Both the position numbers and the translations under genes were made by a program. Positions 37,101-50,810 of a stretch of DNA of 64,000 bases are shown here, one piece after another. Numbering within the stretch: the stretch's first letter is position 1; every line of letters starts with the position of its first letter. This stretch comes from Nomia melanderi (lineage: Eukaryota; Arthropoda; Insecta; Hymenoptera; Halictidae): positions 5,766,001 through 5,830,000 of the forward strand of contig NC_135008.1 of assembly GCF_051020985.1 (NCBI RefSeq). Direction: 5' to 3'. The notes under the pieces are model-generated. The model made no database searches. It worked only from the letters and a program-made list of their open reading frames with translations, and had not been told where the DNA came from.

Positions 37101-40100
37101 CAGCGGTCGATGCACGCGTCCGCCTCGGATTTCGCGTTACTCATCGATTCCGGTTCGCGACGTGCATCTCTCGCTGGCGGCCGCCGCTCTCTCGCCTATT
37201 AGACAGTCGCGAAGGGCGTTTCCCGCGCGATCGTATAAACGTTTATTGCCAGCCCGATCTTTCTCAATTCGAGCGAAAACACGCCACGCGCTGCTCGGCC
37301 GTGTACCAGGCCGCGTTTACAACGTCGTTCGCGTCCGACGCGGTATCTGCCCCCCGCCCGTCGCCGGCCGCCTCTCACGCGAAAAATACAACGTCCAGGA
37401 AGTAATAAGAAATTTCAATGGGCTGTTTAAATACGCTGTGTATCGTCGAGCCGATCGATCGGACGCATAAATTTTCCTCTCGAATTCGCCGCGGACCGAT
37501 ACACTCGGACGGTCCGTTGCGCGATACGTTTCCTTTCCGGCGGTGACGGTCACGTGGCCGCGGGCGGAACCGAGGCGGCTGTCGCGCCGGTGCGCGCCGT
37601 GGACACGCGAGTATTTAATAATGTGCATTAAAAAATAATTGCGCATTCCGTAGAAAGGGGGCTTTTAAGCCGCGGCATACATTACGAGCCCGGACAGCCC
37701 GCTCGGATTCACAAAGGCCCCGACCGTGCGGACTTTTTCATGAAAGTTAAACCCCCACCCCTGAAATTACTTATTCGCTCCGGCTGTTTCGCTCGAATAA
37801 ATATGCTTTGAAGTGTTACTGCCGCGGCCCCGTCGCGCTCTATTCCGAGGAGCGCGAGCGGCGCGTCGAACCCCGAACGGACGGCGCGCGTTACAATGCG
37901 GGCTGGAAATTCGAGGGAAATCTGGACCTCCTCCTATCTCGCGCCGGTTACGAGGCGAGCTGCGTTATTCCGCTGGTTGGACCTCCCGCGGACGCGAACG
38001 GCTCTCTGCGCGCGCTGGCCGAGCGGAAAGTTTCAATTGCGCGACGCGGGGAAACGTACGAATTTTCACGCACCGAACAAGCGATCGTCAGTTTTTGTTT
38101 GTTCAACAATAGAGCTACCGTCGAACTGCCGGTCAAATTGATTTTGGCAAATTTTTCTCTAGGAACTCTAAGGGTGCAGGTGCAAACGCTCCAATTGACT
38201 TACGATTCTGTTATCTATTTAACAGTCACGAAAGAAGAACTCGAGAATAGCTCGGTTTGGCCGATTGCTGCGCAGCTGAAGTTACCGGCGATGCGTCCGA
38301 CGAAAGAAGATAACGATAGGAGAATGATATTGATATTATTAATCGCATTGTTATTTTCCGAGCGCGTTTCAGACGCCGAACCTCCGTCGTTCCCAGCAGC
38401 CATAACACAATATCGTTTTAATCGAACCGTTCGGGCAGCGGAAGACGAATTCAATATTATTAAATATCACCGCCGACCGCGTAGTCGTTTTACACCGGAC
38501 GGTGTATCGGTGACCACCGAATTTCAAGTTCGAATTACAATTTTTCAGGGTATCGTTTTTACGCCGCGGCTTTTTTTCGAAGTCCGCCGACCGATCGACG
38601 GACACACGATCCAGTCGAGCGCGTTTCTCGCGCGGAAAGGACGGTGGGGGCAGCGGGAAAAGAGAGGATAGAGACGGGCGAGCGCGAGAATCTCGGATCG
38701 TGCCCGCGAATCGAATTCAACGGGATGGGAACCGCGACCGCAATGGCAACCAGCGACGTCTCTGGAAGACGAGATACCCGTGAGAATACGAATGGACCAT
38801 TCGGCGCAATGATATTACGGCTCGCCGGGTTCGCCGAGGTGTTATTATCCGGTCGGCGCGGCGACGCCCTAGCTCGATGCGACCCGACGCATCCCCCGGC
38901 CGCAATCTAAATCTTAGTTACGACTTAGACACGCCGGTTACGGTTTTGCGGTAATTATAATGACAGACGACGAGACAACCCCTTTGACGATCGTCCCGTT
39001 GTACCTCGTGACCCGTGCCACTTCGCCGTGTATCCGTCTGCTTTTGTCGCGCGGGGGGAGGGGAACGAAGCGGAGACGATCCGGGACTGTTTGAAGTACA
39101 CTTGGCTCCACCGACCGCGCGCCGCTCGAGGGGAATACCCGGTGTCTCCCCTCCCCCGCGCTCCTCGCACTTTGCATTCATTCGCGCAACTATACCGTCG
39201 CCTGTCTGTGCCTCGGAAACGAGGAATTTCCAGCACTCTGTTTCGCTTAGCTCGCCTATACCGCCGTTGGATCCTTTACGCCGCGCCGTGGCGCACAGAG
39301 AATGCAATATCTGTACAAGACGCCTAATTTATGGATAGCTGTAAGCAATACGTGTCTGCGAGCACGAGGAAGACACATTTACCCCCGTCGGCGTAAACCT
39401 GAAACGTGGGAGACGCGCGCAGAGTCGGTTAGTCGTCTCCGTTCGAGCGGCTCGCCGCGGCGGTTTCGTTTTTTATCGTCTCGAATGAAGTTATAAACTT
39501 CGTGAATAAGTGGAGAATGGTCCCGCGAGACTGTTGCTTGAACACCTGTACGGTAATTCCGGGAAATGTAATGTTTCCCGAAGTTATTCGGAAAGATAGT
39601 AGGTTGCCGCGTATATCGCTCGCCGCGGTGTTATTGAGATTTATCGTGTGTATAAGTACGCGTGTCGTCGTATGGGAATCATGATTCCGGGTACTTCGCC
39701 GTGCGCCGAAACAACGTTCCCTCCCCTTTCATTATCTCCCAGGGGCTCGATCTTTCAAAGCCCGCCGTTCGACGGCGGTGCTCTTTCGGTCGCAACGAGA
39801 AATTAATAATCCCGTCGCGGCGCGACTCTCGAGTTCGTCCGGCGCGGAACCGGCGCACGAACTCGATATACCGGACAAGTCTCGATACCGTGCCGGTTAA
39901 TTCGAGCCCCGTCCGAAAAAAAGCAGCGCCCCGGCATCCGCAACGCCGCTAACGATACTTGGCCCGCTTGAAAAATGGCCGCGCCGTAATGGCGGCCGGC
40001 TAAGTACCTCCGGCCGCGCTGTCGACTATTCGTCATAATCTGTTCGCGTTCCCGGATCCGCTCGGCCCCGCTTTGCGCCGCGAGACGTTAAGGTGGGTCA

Positions 40101-42616
40101 TCCGCGGGTCACAACGCGAGTCCCGAACGGACCGTTCTCTTTTTTCATACAGTCCGAGGAACCCCCATTCCGGTTCCTCTCCCCGGCCGCCATTTTTTCT
40201 CCACCGGGTAGCGAGGCGGACGCTCGTAAAATGTTATGGCGCGGTGAATTAAAGTTAAACGCTCGATTAATGTAGCAGCAGGAGGCTCGTATCCTCGGCG
40301 AACGTTCCATTTCGAATGTTAAACACCTCGCGGGTTTTCAATTACACGATGCTACGCGAGTTCATTATATGCCACTGAATTTGGCTAATAACGGTGGAGT
40401 TACTTCGTAGCAATCATTCCGAGGCTCGTTCCCCTTTGCCTCTGATTTTAAAATGACTGGCTCGTTCGGTGCGTTCTGCAATGTAAACAATTGTGTATTG
40501 AAATCGACAGTCGTGTAGCAAATGAATGTCTCTCATAGGAAATTCTCTGACAAAGACGTGTGCGATCGTAAGAATTTCGATTGATTCTTAAAGCCTACGA
40601 GACGAAATTCGTGAAAATTCTTCTTTTCCCACTGTACCAGACTTTTGGGAACGACCTGTATATTTCTACGGTGTTCAGTAGATTTTGCTACCTATGCCCT
40701 CTGTAGCTAACGATAAAATTGTAGCAAATTAGGCCACGTGAACGGTGAAGCGACGCTCGAAAGATAACAGTGCCGTGATCGATTTAATTCCAATGTTAAC
40801 ATTAATTTAGATTGATTCGAACACGTGTGTGAAATCGATTCGCCGCTTATTAAATGACGTGCAGGAGCTCCTCCTGTTCGCCCCGCTAAACGGTGTCAGT
40901 TTCCGGAAGCGCGCGTCCTCCGCGATGAACGCGTAGAACGGGTATTCCGTAAATTGCTCGTACGACACGTTTCTTCTCGTGATCCATGTCGACCCAATTA
41001 CACGATCGCAGCGCCAGGACACCGCCGCGCGATTCGTCCCTCGCGACGAGCCACGCAAGAAGATTTAATTAGATCGCTTTCTAATTTCTAACGTTTGCCA
41101 GCGTTAGTGGGTCACGCGGATGATCCGCCGGGAAAATCATTATAATCGGTCTCGTTACGTACCGCCGATACAACGAGAAACCATAAATTTCTCGGATCGC
41201 CGGCACCAACGACAGACATTACGGGCCCATTTATTGATTTAGCCGGAAATAGAAAACAGAATCAGACGTGAGATTAATAACGTACCCGTCACTTTGAACC
41301 GTAAAAGATTTGATGAACGCGGTCCATTTTCCCCTCCCCTTTCATGTCGCGCGAATAATTTTTCCCCGGTCGGCGGATAGGGCTCGGTTAGACGTCGCTC
41401 GAACCAGAATTTCGAGAGAGTGTTTCGTATATTTTATTCAGCTTCAATTACATAAACCAATTTAGCCGGGGCTAATGAAAATCGAATGAAATTTACTACG
41501 GTTGCCCACCGCCGTTTTTAAAAACAGTTATCTCGACCTCCTCCCACCCGGCTCTGACGAATGCAGTTTCCGCGAGGCTGCCGTGAGTTTAATCTCCTCG
41601 CTCTTGTTATTCGTTTCCACTAATTTCCAGCGGGCCTAGCGTTTCCACTAATTCCTTCGTTCTTGTTTCCTGGAACGTCGCGGGGAAATTCGAGGGTGAA
41701 TGTATCGTCGGACGGATCTGCGTCGCGGAAGGTACTCATTAACGATAAGTAGCGAAACTAATTCGCCGCGGATACGTTCCATTCTAATTTTCGAGTGGCT
41801 CGTCCGGTGCAACTAAAAAGCCGCTGATGATAGCCTCGGATCGGGGCTCATTAATGCACGATGAAAGATGCAATTGGCTGTTTACTCAACGCACATAGGA
41901 ACGCCGAGGCTAATCGCGTGACCACAAAAAATTACAGTGTTGCACGCGATCTGTAATCCGGCGCCGAACGATCGGCCAGGTAGCTGATTTCCAGCAACAA
42001 GTGTCTATTTCGGTGTCCCGGCTACCATCCGAGATGATTATCATTGATGCAAATATCGGCGATCGATCCGCGAGACCGATAGTCGCGCGAAAAAGCAGGC
42101 AGGAACGGCGCACGCACAGTTTTCGCACGCGTTGTACCGGATTCGACGGAAAAGTTCGCGTAAAAAAGAGAAGAGCGAAGGCGCAAAGCATTCGATTTCT
42201 CGATTCATTCGACTCGAAATGGAGTTCGAAATTGCTTTCGGGTCGGCTCCCTTGTTCGCGTCAACATTTTCATCCGTATCGATGGAGCTTTATGATGGGT
42301 ATTCTCGAAATTGAGATATAACCGAGGAAAAGGTGATTCCACCGGAACAAGGAGTCGAAAATGTAGGATAAAATATGAATCGGCCGGCGTGCCTGCGCAT
42401 AACTTGCCGCCTCTGCTTGATGTAAATTCTGCAGCACGTGTATCGAACGTTGAAAGTCGATTATCTTCGAAACGTAAAAATATAAGGCAATGGAAATAAT
42501 TTTCTCCCGCTTGTCCGCGTGTACCGTGAAAAGCAACAGAAAGAGGAGAACGGTATTCCTTTTCGATGAAATGTTTTTATGGATCTTTTGCAGTCGTTAT
42601 CGAAATATTGTGCCGT
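34146..42616. other. CpG-rich noncoding stretch
   Basis: No supportable exon over about 8.5 kb. Notable items are three near-identical 12-bp units (GAATCTCTCGTG/A) at 34252-34287, a C15 run at 36117-36131, an inverted repeat CCGGAGGATC...GATCCTCCGG around 35,592-35,638, and GCCAT-core motifs near 39,972, 39,988 and 40,186. The longest open frame of the window (37808-38671) lies here but shows no domain. Confidence 0.45.
36117..36131 (+). repeat. Poly-C homopolymer (15 bases)
   Basis: An uninterrupted run of C. Confidence 0.85.
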
Positions 42617-42660
42617 TGCGTAACGAGAACGTTACAAAATGCCGGTGTTCTCGTTACGCA
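42617..42660 (+). other. Perfect 14-bp-stem hairpin
   Basis: TGCGTAACGAGAAC at 42617-42630 is repeated as its exact reverse complement at 42647-42660, with a 16-base spacer. The stem does not extend cleanly, so it is shorter than a typical microRNA precursor. It could be a bound inverted repeat or a remnant of a transposon end. Confidence 0.6.
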
Positions 42661-42922
42661 GTGAATTTCATTTTAATTCTGCGGCGTACCGGGGGCAGCA
42701 TCAATTAAACATTCTTTGTCGAAATTTCGCAGACTGCTTGCAATTTCCGGGGTAACGAACCGAAAGGGAAACCGCTTGTAACGAGGAAGCCAACGACATT
42801 GCGAGCGGACTGCATGAACTCGCAGTCCCTTTCCAGTACCTACTGAAATTTCGTGCCGCACGGACGTACCATAAATTATTTCGTTCTGAAAATAATTTTT
42901 TCGCTACGACTGTCTTACGAAA

Positions 42923-43110
42923 ACATAAATTATTCCCTATGAGGAATATACTCGCCAAAATATCAATTATTCCCTATGATCAGCTTCGTTAAATATAAAT
43001 TATTCTCGACGCGGGACCTCGTAAAATATGAATTAATCTCTACGGAGAACATCGTTTTATATAAATTATTCCCTGTACAGCGCCTCGTGAAATATAAATT
43101 ATCTCGGTGT
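42923..43110 (+). repeat. 33-bp minisatellite, about six units
   Basis: Units begin at 42923, 42960, 42993, 43026, 43059 and 43092, so the spacing is exactly 33 bases after the first unit (37). Each starts ATATAAATTATTC or a close variant and ends near CTCGT.AA. Because 33 is divisible by three, both strands stay open in 11-residue repeats (for example LVKYKLF on the plus strand). I regard those frames as a by-product, since no start, domain or splice borders accompany them. Confidence 0.8.
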
Positions 43111-44121
43111 AAAAAAGAAATAGTTGGCATCGCCTTTGATATATCTTTCATGAAAAAACTTTAGCCGAACCTTCGAGGCTTTTCAGAATTTCAGTCTCCC
43201 TCGGACTCCTCGGGTCATTAAAATCTATGGAATCGCTGTACCTCCTATTTCCTAAAGAACTTAGAATCACCGGAATCATCGTGAATCTTTTAAACCTTAA
43301 ATATCTCCTGATTCCCCCGAGATATCCAAGATTCTCCGCAGGATCTGGTAACGCTTTCAAGTTTTTAGATCGTCGGATCTGCGAGCTACTATCTACTTAA
43401 TGCCTCCAGATTGCCCGATATTTCCGTGATCCATCAAGATTCCCCAATCAACGACCGAGAAGTAATAAGCGGTAATATCAGGCTCAAAATCGTTTGAAAT
43501 TGCCGAAGGATCTCGCTTGTCTGTACAGCGATTTAATTATTTTATCATCGAGCAACGGTCAGCTGTTACTCGCGAATCTGGCGTCACGCAAGAAAAGCCG
43601 GATACAATTAGAGGAGATGCCTCTCGAACCGCGCAGCCCGCGTATCCTGAACTATGTCGGACTGTTATTTATCCACTGACATATCCATCAATCATGGCGG
43701 CCGGAGAGTCAGCCGCTTCTTGTCTCCGGTGCGCAAGGAGATTAAAAACTTTATTGTTTTAATTAACCCGTCCCTGTCGGCGTTACTGCGCTGACACGCT
43801 TTACTTCGTCGCGCGCGATTGGATTCCATTATTATTATCTCATAAATGACAAAAATACCATCGGATCGATCCGATACGAACATTAAGCTTTCACGGACGT
43901 GTTAGCCTATACTCGACCCGATGGACTCGTACGCGTTACGAAGCTTTTAATCCGAGTCAATAACGAGTCTGCAGATCCGCGAACTTTTCCACACTTCCAC
44001 GCCGACACTTGTTACACAATATTTATCAGCGGATTTGTTTCGTAAATGCCTTTCGGATGGACGCGATCGTTCCATTTCTGCGCGGATAGACGCGAAAATA
44101 CTCGCGTTTCGGGGTGTGTCG

Positions 44122-44128
<7 letters not shown>

Positions 44129-44155
<27 letters not shown>
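44129..44155 (+). repeat. GA dinucleotide microsatellite
   Basis: About thirteen GA units preceded by a short A run. Such arrays can bind GAGA factor, but no other promoter signal is visible. Confidence 0.9.
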
Positions 44156-47100
44156 TGCAACGGTAGCTCCAGAAACAGATGAAATAACGGCGATCACGAC
44201 CGTAACGCGTCCGGTGAATCGATCGGCGCGAATTGAATAACGTCCGGGATAAGCCTGGAATCGGTCCGCGAGTCGCATTAACGCGAGTCGACCGGCCGGG
44301 AAGAATAAAACGAAGAAAGGATGGAAACAAATAATCGAATTTCACGGCTAATTATTCGCCGGGCTAGTTTACTCGCGACACACGCCGTTAATTTAATCCG
44401 CGGACAAGCGATAGAATCGCAGCTGGAAACACGCATTGTATAATAAATATTTATGCGCGGCAATAATCACGAAACGCTTTCGCGTCGGCTAATAAACAGA
44501 TTCCAAATGTTTGCCGTGCGCCGGACGTTATTAAGAATATTACGCATCGACCGATACCAGGACTCCCGTGTTTTCGACAAGGCAAACATTTATCGCGGCA
44601 AATCCTGTCCGCGGCGTTCTTCGTCGCGCGTTCGCGCGGCCGCCCGTCGGAACGCGTCGCGGGCGCTAACGATCAGCGCCGACAATAAGCTTTTTCGTTA
44701 ACGAAGAGACCGCGGACGAGTTTTCATTTTATACATTTTTCTCGTTTCGCGTTGCTCCTCTTTTTCCCCGTTTTGTTCCCTCGTTCAGGTTCGCCGCCGA
44801 ATAAATCGCCACGTCGGAGTGAACGCGCGGAGAAACCGACGACGGCTTGTTTTCTTTTTTTGTTCGTGCGTTCTGACTTTTTTTTCTGTTTTTCCAGCGG
44901 TCGCTGAAATTCAACGATCGTCGAACGCGTACGCGCCGCGGGGGCGCGGAAAGACACCGATCGCGGATTACCGTACGGTCTGGAAAGCGTGAAATAATGC
45001 TACAAAGGGGAGCTAACGGGCGCGACATTTACGGTACGCTAAACTTTCGTGACGATCGGCCTGCAGATAGAACCCGTAACGACGGAATCGTTCCCGCTAC
45101 TTAGCCCCGTAACTATTCCCGAGAAACGGCGTACACTCGGAAAATGTCACCCCGCCGCTCGCGATTTGTCACGTTCGCGACGAACCGGCACTCGTTCCAC
45201 TCCACTCAGCCGGAATCGACTGTTTCTCCGCGCGTTTATTCGCTCCTCGCGCGAAACGTCTTCACTCGAGACGATTAAGGCGCTGAAGGATTGAACGTCG
45301 ATTGGCTCCACTTACCGTTCGTTCCTTGCCCGCGAAAATCGGCGGCGAGATGTTTCTGCAGTTTCGAAAGCTGAGAACCGGATAGCCCGAACGTTCGACG
45401 ATGTTTCATCTCGCGGAACGGAATAATATTCGAGAATAATATTCTCGAGGAGCACTGAAATTCAAGATCTCACGCGGAAGCGAATGTTCGTAATGGTATC
45501 GCTCCGTTTTCGAAACTAATAAGTTTCCGCTAGTCAGTTTTTCGAGTGAATTACGCCCCTTTTCTCGAGCGATCTTTCCGAATGCTAAGTAGAGGATTAG
45601 AGAGGATGGTCTCGGCGAAATAAGGTTTATAGCGAGGATTATAGCGGCAGAAACTATTCTGTTTCCTGTCACCGTGCTCCGCCGATCGAGCAACCTATTC
45701 GGTCGACAGAAAATACACGTTTTTCGGTTCGCTTTAACGAACCAGTGACCCGGTGCCCTCTCCGGCGGGCTCGTCTCACCGAAGATGGCATGTGAAATTA
45801 TATTACCGTCCCGTCCTCTATGTTTCCGCGATCTTTTCAGCGATTCGAACTCGTTAAAATTCTTAATGCCAGGTCGTCGCGAGATCCTCGGAAATGTCAA
45901 AGATCCCAGCCGACAGTTCCGAGCTGGGATTTTCATGGATTCCCGTGAGCCTGAATCTTTCAGCGTGCCGGGGAAAAACTGCCTGCCGTCCGTTCCCGAT
46001 TACCGGTCACAGGGAATGAAATATAAGTACGGCGACCGTCCGCAAGAACGTTTACGAGTAATAAGTGATTTTATATCGCGGCGAGATGAGATTCCATAAA
46101 AAGATCGACTTCTGTCACGCGTAAAATGTTCACGGAGGATGCGAGCGAGCCAGCCTCGGACGGGCACCCGGATAATTAACGAGCGAACGTTGCTTTTTCG
46201 CGATTTATATCGATATCAGCGCCCCGATATAAACACGACGGTAATACGTTTCACCCGACGCTACGGCTTTTCTTGTGCCGGGAAAGAGCGTGTGGTGACG
46301 GTGCACTTCAATACGGCGGGGATAATGATAATGATAGCGGAGGCTCGGACAGAGTAGAGCCGGCGGTACGAAACGGTGCACGGTCGCCCGGAGAAAGTAA
46401 CGGAAGTGTGATGGATTCGACGTATCATCTCGCCGGGGAGACCTAAATCCGAGTAATTTGTCGCAGTCGTCGATCAACCGTGGAAACAAATAATCGTATC
46501 CCCCTAGCGGCCTGCGCCCGCGCGGCCGGTCGAGCTGTTTTGCTCGTCGCTCGAGCGTTCCTTCGTGGATCGGATTTCCCGCGGATCATTAAACCCGCCA
46601 GGTGATAAATAAATGAGCATTAGCGAAACTGCGCTCGGAGCGAGACACGCGAGACACCGGGTCGACGTTCCACTCGACTTTCGAAAACATTACCATACAA
46701 TACCAAAACCCTTCGCCGTGCGCACGCCGGCGGGCTTCGCCTGGCGAGTTTCGCAAGCCTACCGGCGAATGCCACGAGCTTGAGGAAAGAATCCCCCGCG
46801 CGTGTACGGTATCAAATCTCTCCGCGGTCGGACACGCGGACGGCTGGCACCGGCGTCCGTGTTCACCGAAATTCCTCTAACTGTTTCCGATCGTGACAAG
46901 CGTGGAAATAAGGGGATCCCGCGCGGCGGCGCGGTAATTTATTGCGGCGCTCGACCGGCACCGTGTAGCCGATGTTCGAGTTTTCGAACGTGTCCAACGT
47001 CAACCATTACCCGCGCCGAGGCGCGAAAGAGCCCGGGAAATAGCACTGCAACTCGGTGCAGCTCGGTGCAGCGGTTCACGACGTTGAACGCTTCGTCCGC

Positions 47101-49380
47101 GCATAATACGGCTGGCGGGCGGGCGGGCGCACGCGTACGTCGCCCGTAAATCTCGTTACGGGCTTATAATTTCGTTCGAGGAGAAATTAGGCGCAACGCT
47201 TAGGTGCGCGCTCCTCGCAAATCGAATTTGCATAACATATCCACCGATCACCGCTTCGCAGACGCGGTTCCGAGGCGACGTCGGCCGCGTTATCCCGTTC
47301 CGCCGCATCGTCGTGCAAAATGGGTCGTCGGATGGATGCAGCCAGCTGCAATCAGCCGAACGCGTTATCTTCCCCGTCCAAGTTCCCGTTACGCGATAGA
47401 AAATTTCGCGAGCGCGGCACCCCGACGAGTTCTATTTGCATTTCCTGCCAGCGCGCGTTCGGCGAGTCGTCCTGGGACCACTTCTGCGCTCTCCGCTGTC
47501 GTTCGTTCGTTAGAGCGATTTTACGGCTGCGGTTCCTTCGGAGAACGGTGGGACACGATCGACTGGAAGAGAAGCGTGATTATCGTTCGAAAACTGCTCA
47601 CTCGCTGTGAATCTGACTTATCGTTCGATCGATTCTGTTGTTTGTCGATTCGCCGTCTATTCGTCGAGCGATTGATTTTTCTTCTACGAGCACCCGTGCA
47701 ATCGTGATTAACCTTGGAAAGAGTATGCAACTTAGCTGTGTACATAGTCATTAGCTTCCGACACTTCTTCGAATCGGCGCAATTAGCGGCACACGCGAAC
47801 GCAACGCGAATTGCACGCGAAGCACATAGTGGCGAATTATTAGGATAACGATCAACAGGCTGTATCGACAAGGTTGCTCCAAATCTTAATTACGAATCGT
47901 ACGCACAGTAAGGGGAGAACTCTGTGAAAATCCATGCTAGGAAATTGCTCGCTTCCGCAGCACTCGTTAGGAGATTGTAAAAAGATTGCGGGAACGTTCT
48001 GCATAATAGGAGAGGCAGCCGGTGCCTTACCGGAGCGCGATGCCGGTTATTATTCGCGCAGGAAGCAACAAAAATTCTGCCGGATGAACGATCGCCGTTC
48101 GCCGGAGCCATTGTCGCCCACTTCCACGGTGGCTTCTGTGCGCGTTTCGCAATGGGACAACGCGGCGACGGCGCCTGGAAATCGAACAACGTTCGAACCA
48201 GACGCGAAAGAACAATACGCGTTGGCACTCCGTCGGAGTGAAAGGCGGAGAAAGGTAATTCGAGAAATGTTAAACAGCCGGGGTCATAAAAACCGTACAC
48301 GGAACATCAATTACACGCCTTGATAAGGATATCGTTCCATTCATCGCGGCTTGCTCATATTCGCCGAGTTATCGCCCGCAGTTACTCGGCTTCGGCGCGT
48401 TTGCCTCTTTCATCCTAGAAAAGTGACACGGTGTCGTGTGCGACGCTGAAACAATTCAAACGCGCGAACGACTTGTGAAAGAGAAGCGCGCGGCGGATGC
48501 AGAGAAATCATACGCGCCTAACACTGAATGCCATTGTGTCTCGAGTGTATTCACGCAAGAAGCTATCGCAAACATTACTGGAACTCTTTGGAAAGTAAAG
48601 CGTTCGCAAAAATGCTTTAAACTCGAATGACTTTGTTAGTTCCATACGAAACCATGTCTCCGTGTATGCACCGAATTTGATCGTTACCTTGCAATTCAAA
48701 GCGTTTCTTGTCAGACGCCTTCGATCGAAAAGAGAAGAGAAGTGTGCTGTAAAACATCGCAAGCGCTCGATCTTATTCCGAGCGATCTCGCTGGAAAGAT
48801 CCTTCGGGATCAGGGCACAGGCGGGACGAAGCGTTTCCGCGTTTCCTTTATTTCGAGTCCCCGGCGCGATTACTACACGTGTTCCGGCGAAGTTCGTCCA
48901 AGTATCGATTGAGAACTCGCCTTATCAAGTGGAAGGCCGCGCCGCTCGTAAAAGGATATGAGGCAGCGTGTCCGGAATGTCAAGTGGGCGCGCTGGCCTC
49001 CGCGCATGTCGACCCGCCCCGAAACTTTTAAGACTCCCGTTCGCCGGTCTTTGGAAAATGCAGTTGCAGGTGCACGGTACACGCCGGGACGGAAGTTCAT
49101 AGAGTAGACGAGCGAGATTTAGTATCCATCCCGTCAGCGTTTCGCGAGGGAACGCGCGGATGGGGATTATGGGAACGTCATCCGTAACGGCGTTCGCCGG
49201 AGCGCGCTGATTAATTATTCAATTAATGCCGAGCTGTTTTGCCGCGACGCCCTCTGCGTCGTCTGCGAAGAATCCCTTAACTCGTTCCCCGTGGCAGTCA
49301 AATTATTTCCAAACTTGCCGCCGCTATCTCGTCCCATCGGTCGCTTATTCCTGTAATTAGATGAATTTCGAAACTTCATC

Positions 49381-49406
49381 GTTCGTTCCTTCGTTCGTTC
49401 GTTCGG
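49381..49406 (+). repeat. GTTC tetranucleotide repeat
   Basis: Roughly six GTTC units with one interruption. Confidence 0.7.
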
Positions 49407-50600
49407 TTATCCTCGAACTCGGAACAGTTTCGAATGTTGATCGACGACAAGCTTCCCGTCCGCTGCAAGTAATCTTGTACAACCTTGTAGTACCTTGTTT
49501 TATTGAGTCGATCGAGGGGAACGCGAAATTATCGGCGGACACGCGCGAAAGACGCTTACGTCTGTATTATCTGCTGAGAGGAGAGCTGGCTGCGCGAAAC
49601 GACACGAGTTCCAAATTTGTTCTCCGCGAGTAAGGATATTGGCGAGCCGCTGCCGCGACTTATTACGAGCCGTAACGTGGTTATCTCCTTTTAACGGCGG
49701 ACGACCGCGCCGGGAAGCGATTAAGAATCGCGGCTCCGCGACGGGAATGGATGGAACTGGTAACAGCTAATGCGAACGTAACGTAACGCGACACCGTGGA
49801 TATACGTAGCCGAGGCCCGCTGGAACACGCGTTCCCGTTGGAAACACGCAGGCCCCGCGGGGTCATGTGGGCCGAGGAACGAGGGGCAAGAAAGGACGAA
49901 CCTCTCTCTGGTCCGGTAACGGCAGTCAGCCTCCAGACGCCTATTAGAACCAATTATCCATTGCTCCGCAACACTGAGAGGATACCCTCGCCCCGCCTAC
50001 CGTCGGTCTTGCCTTCGTTAACGTCCGTCATATAGGTTACCGCTCGATGGAACTAGTTCTCCGCGTCTACGCGCATATACGGAAGCGAGAGCCACCCGGC
50101 CGTTACAGATTTTCGACCTTCCTTTCCATCGAAATATCCACGGAAGCCTGCTATTAATATTCTCGACGATGACCTGCATCTGTCGATACGGTAACGCGAT
50201 GATTTAGCGATGTAGAACTCGAGAGGCACGGAACTACGTGGCAGCGGCTGGGGGATCGTGGAGTGCATAGGTTCAGCCAATAACTGTCTTTCACATACTC
50301 CTCACGCTTTCCAGAATTTCTTTAGAACTCGTGAGCGGCTCGGCGCGATGCTGGCAGGATATTCTTAACGTAACATTGCACGGACCTGACTGCTCTCTCA
50401 TTTCCCTAATTTCGACGCTTCGCTGACATGTTTACTATCTCCCGACAGAACTCGAGATGATTTCTCCTCGTGTAGACTGCCGTTGAGGATAATATCTGAG
50501 ACCGACGCTTCTGAATTCCTCGGAGACAATTGTAAGATCAATCTTTGCTACGAATGAATAAGCTTTATGCGAAACCGCCTTGACTTTCGTGGTTAACGCG

Positions 50601-50810
50601 TCGACTCCTTGGCCTGTGAATTCTTTCTCAATTCTGATCGATACTACTTTGTCATTAACAATTTATTGGAGGAAGAGAAGAATTCTAAGCATATGTTACG
50701 CCAATATGTCCTTTTAAGTATAATAGTTGATTACAGAGAAATAATATTCACTTCGAATCACTTTGAAAATCTTCACCACGAGCCTCACTCGTTGTAGGAC
50801 AAGGGGTTAA
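50601..50810 (+). mobile_element. piggyBac-like MITE, family C, copy 1 (about 210 bp)
   Basis: The right end is GGACAAGGGGTTAA at 50797-50810. The left end is TCGACTCCTTGG, in which TTAA has become TCGA. The interior block GATCGATACTACTTTGTCAT and the following AATTTATTG recur on the minus strand of the island at 51,434-51,661. No coding capacity. Confidence 0.65.

Larger units (their letters stand above)
43111..50600. other. CpG-rich noncoding stretch
   Basis: No supportable exon over about 7.5 kb. It contains a GA microsatellite (44129-44155), a GTTC run (49381-49406), GGGC repeats near 47,115 and TTAATTAA at 43759. Arg-rich open frames are abundant and uninformative. Confidence 0.45.
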
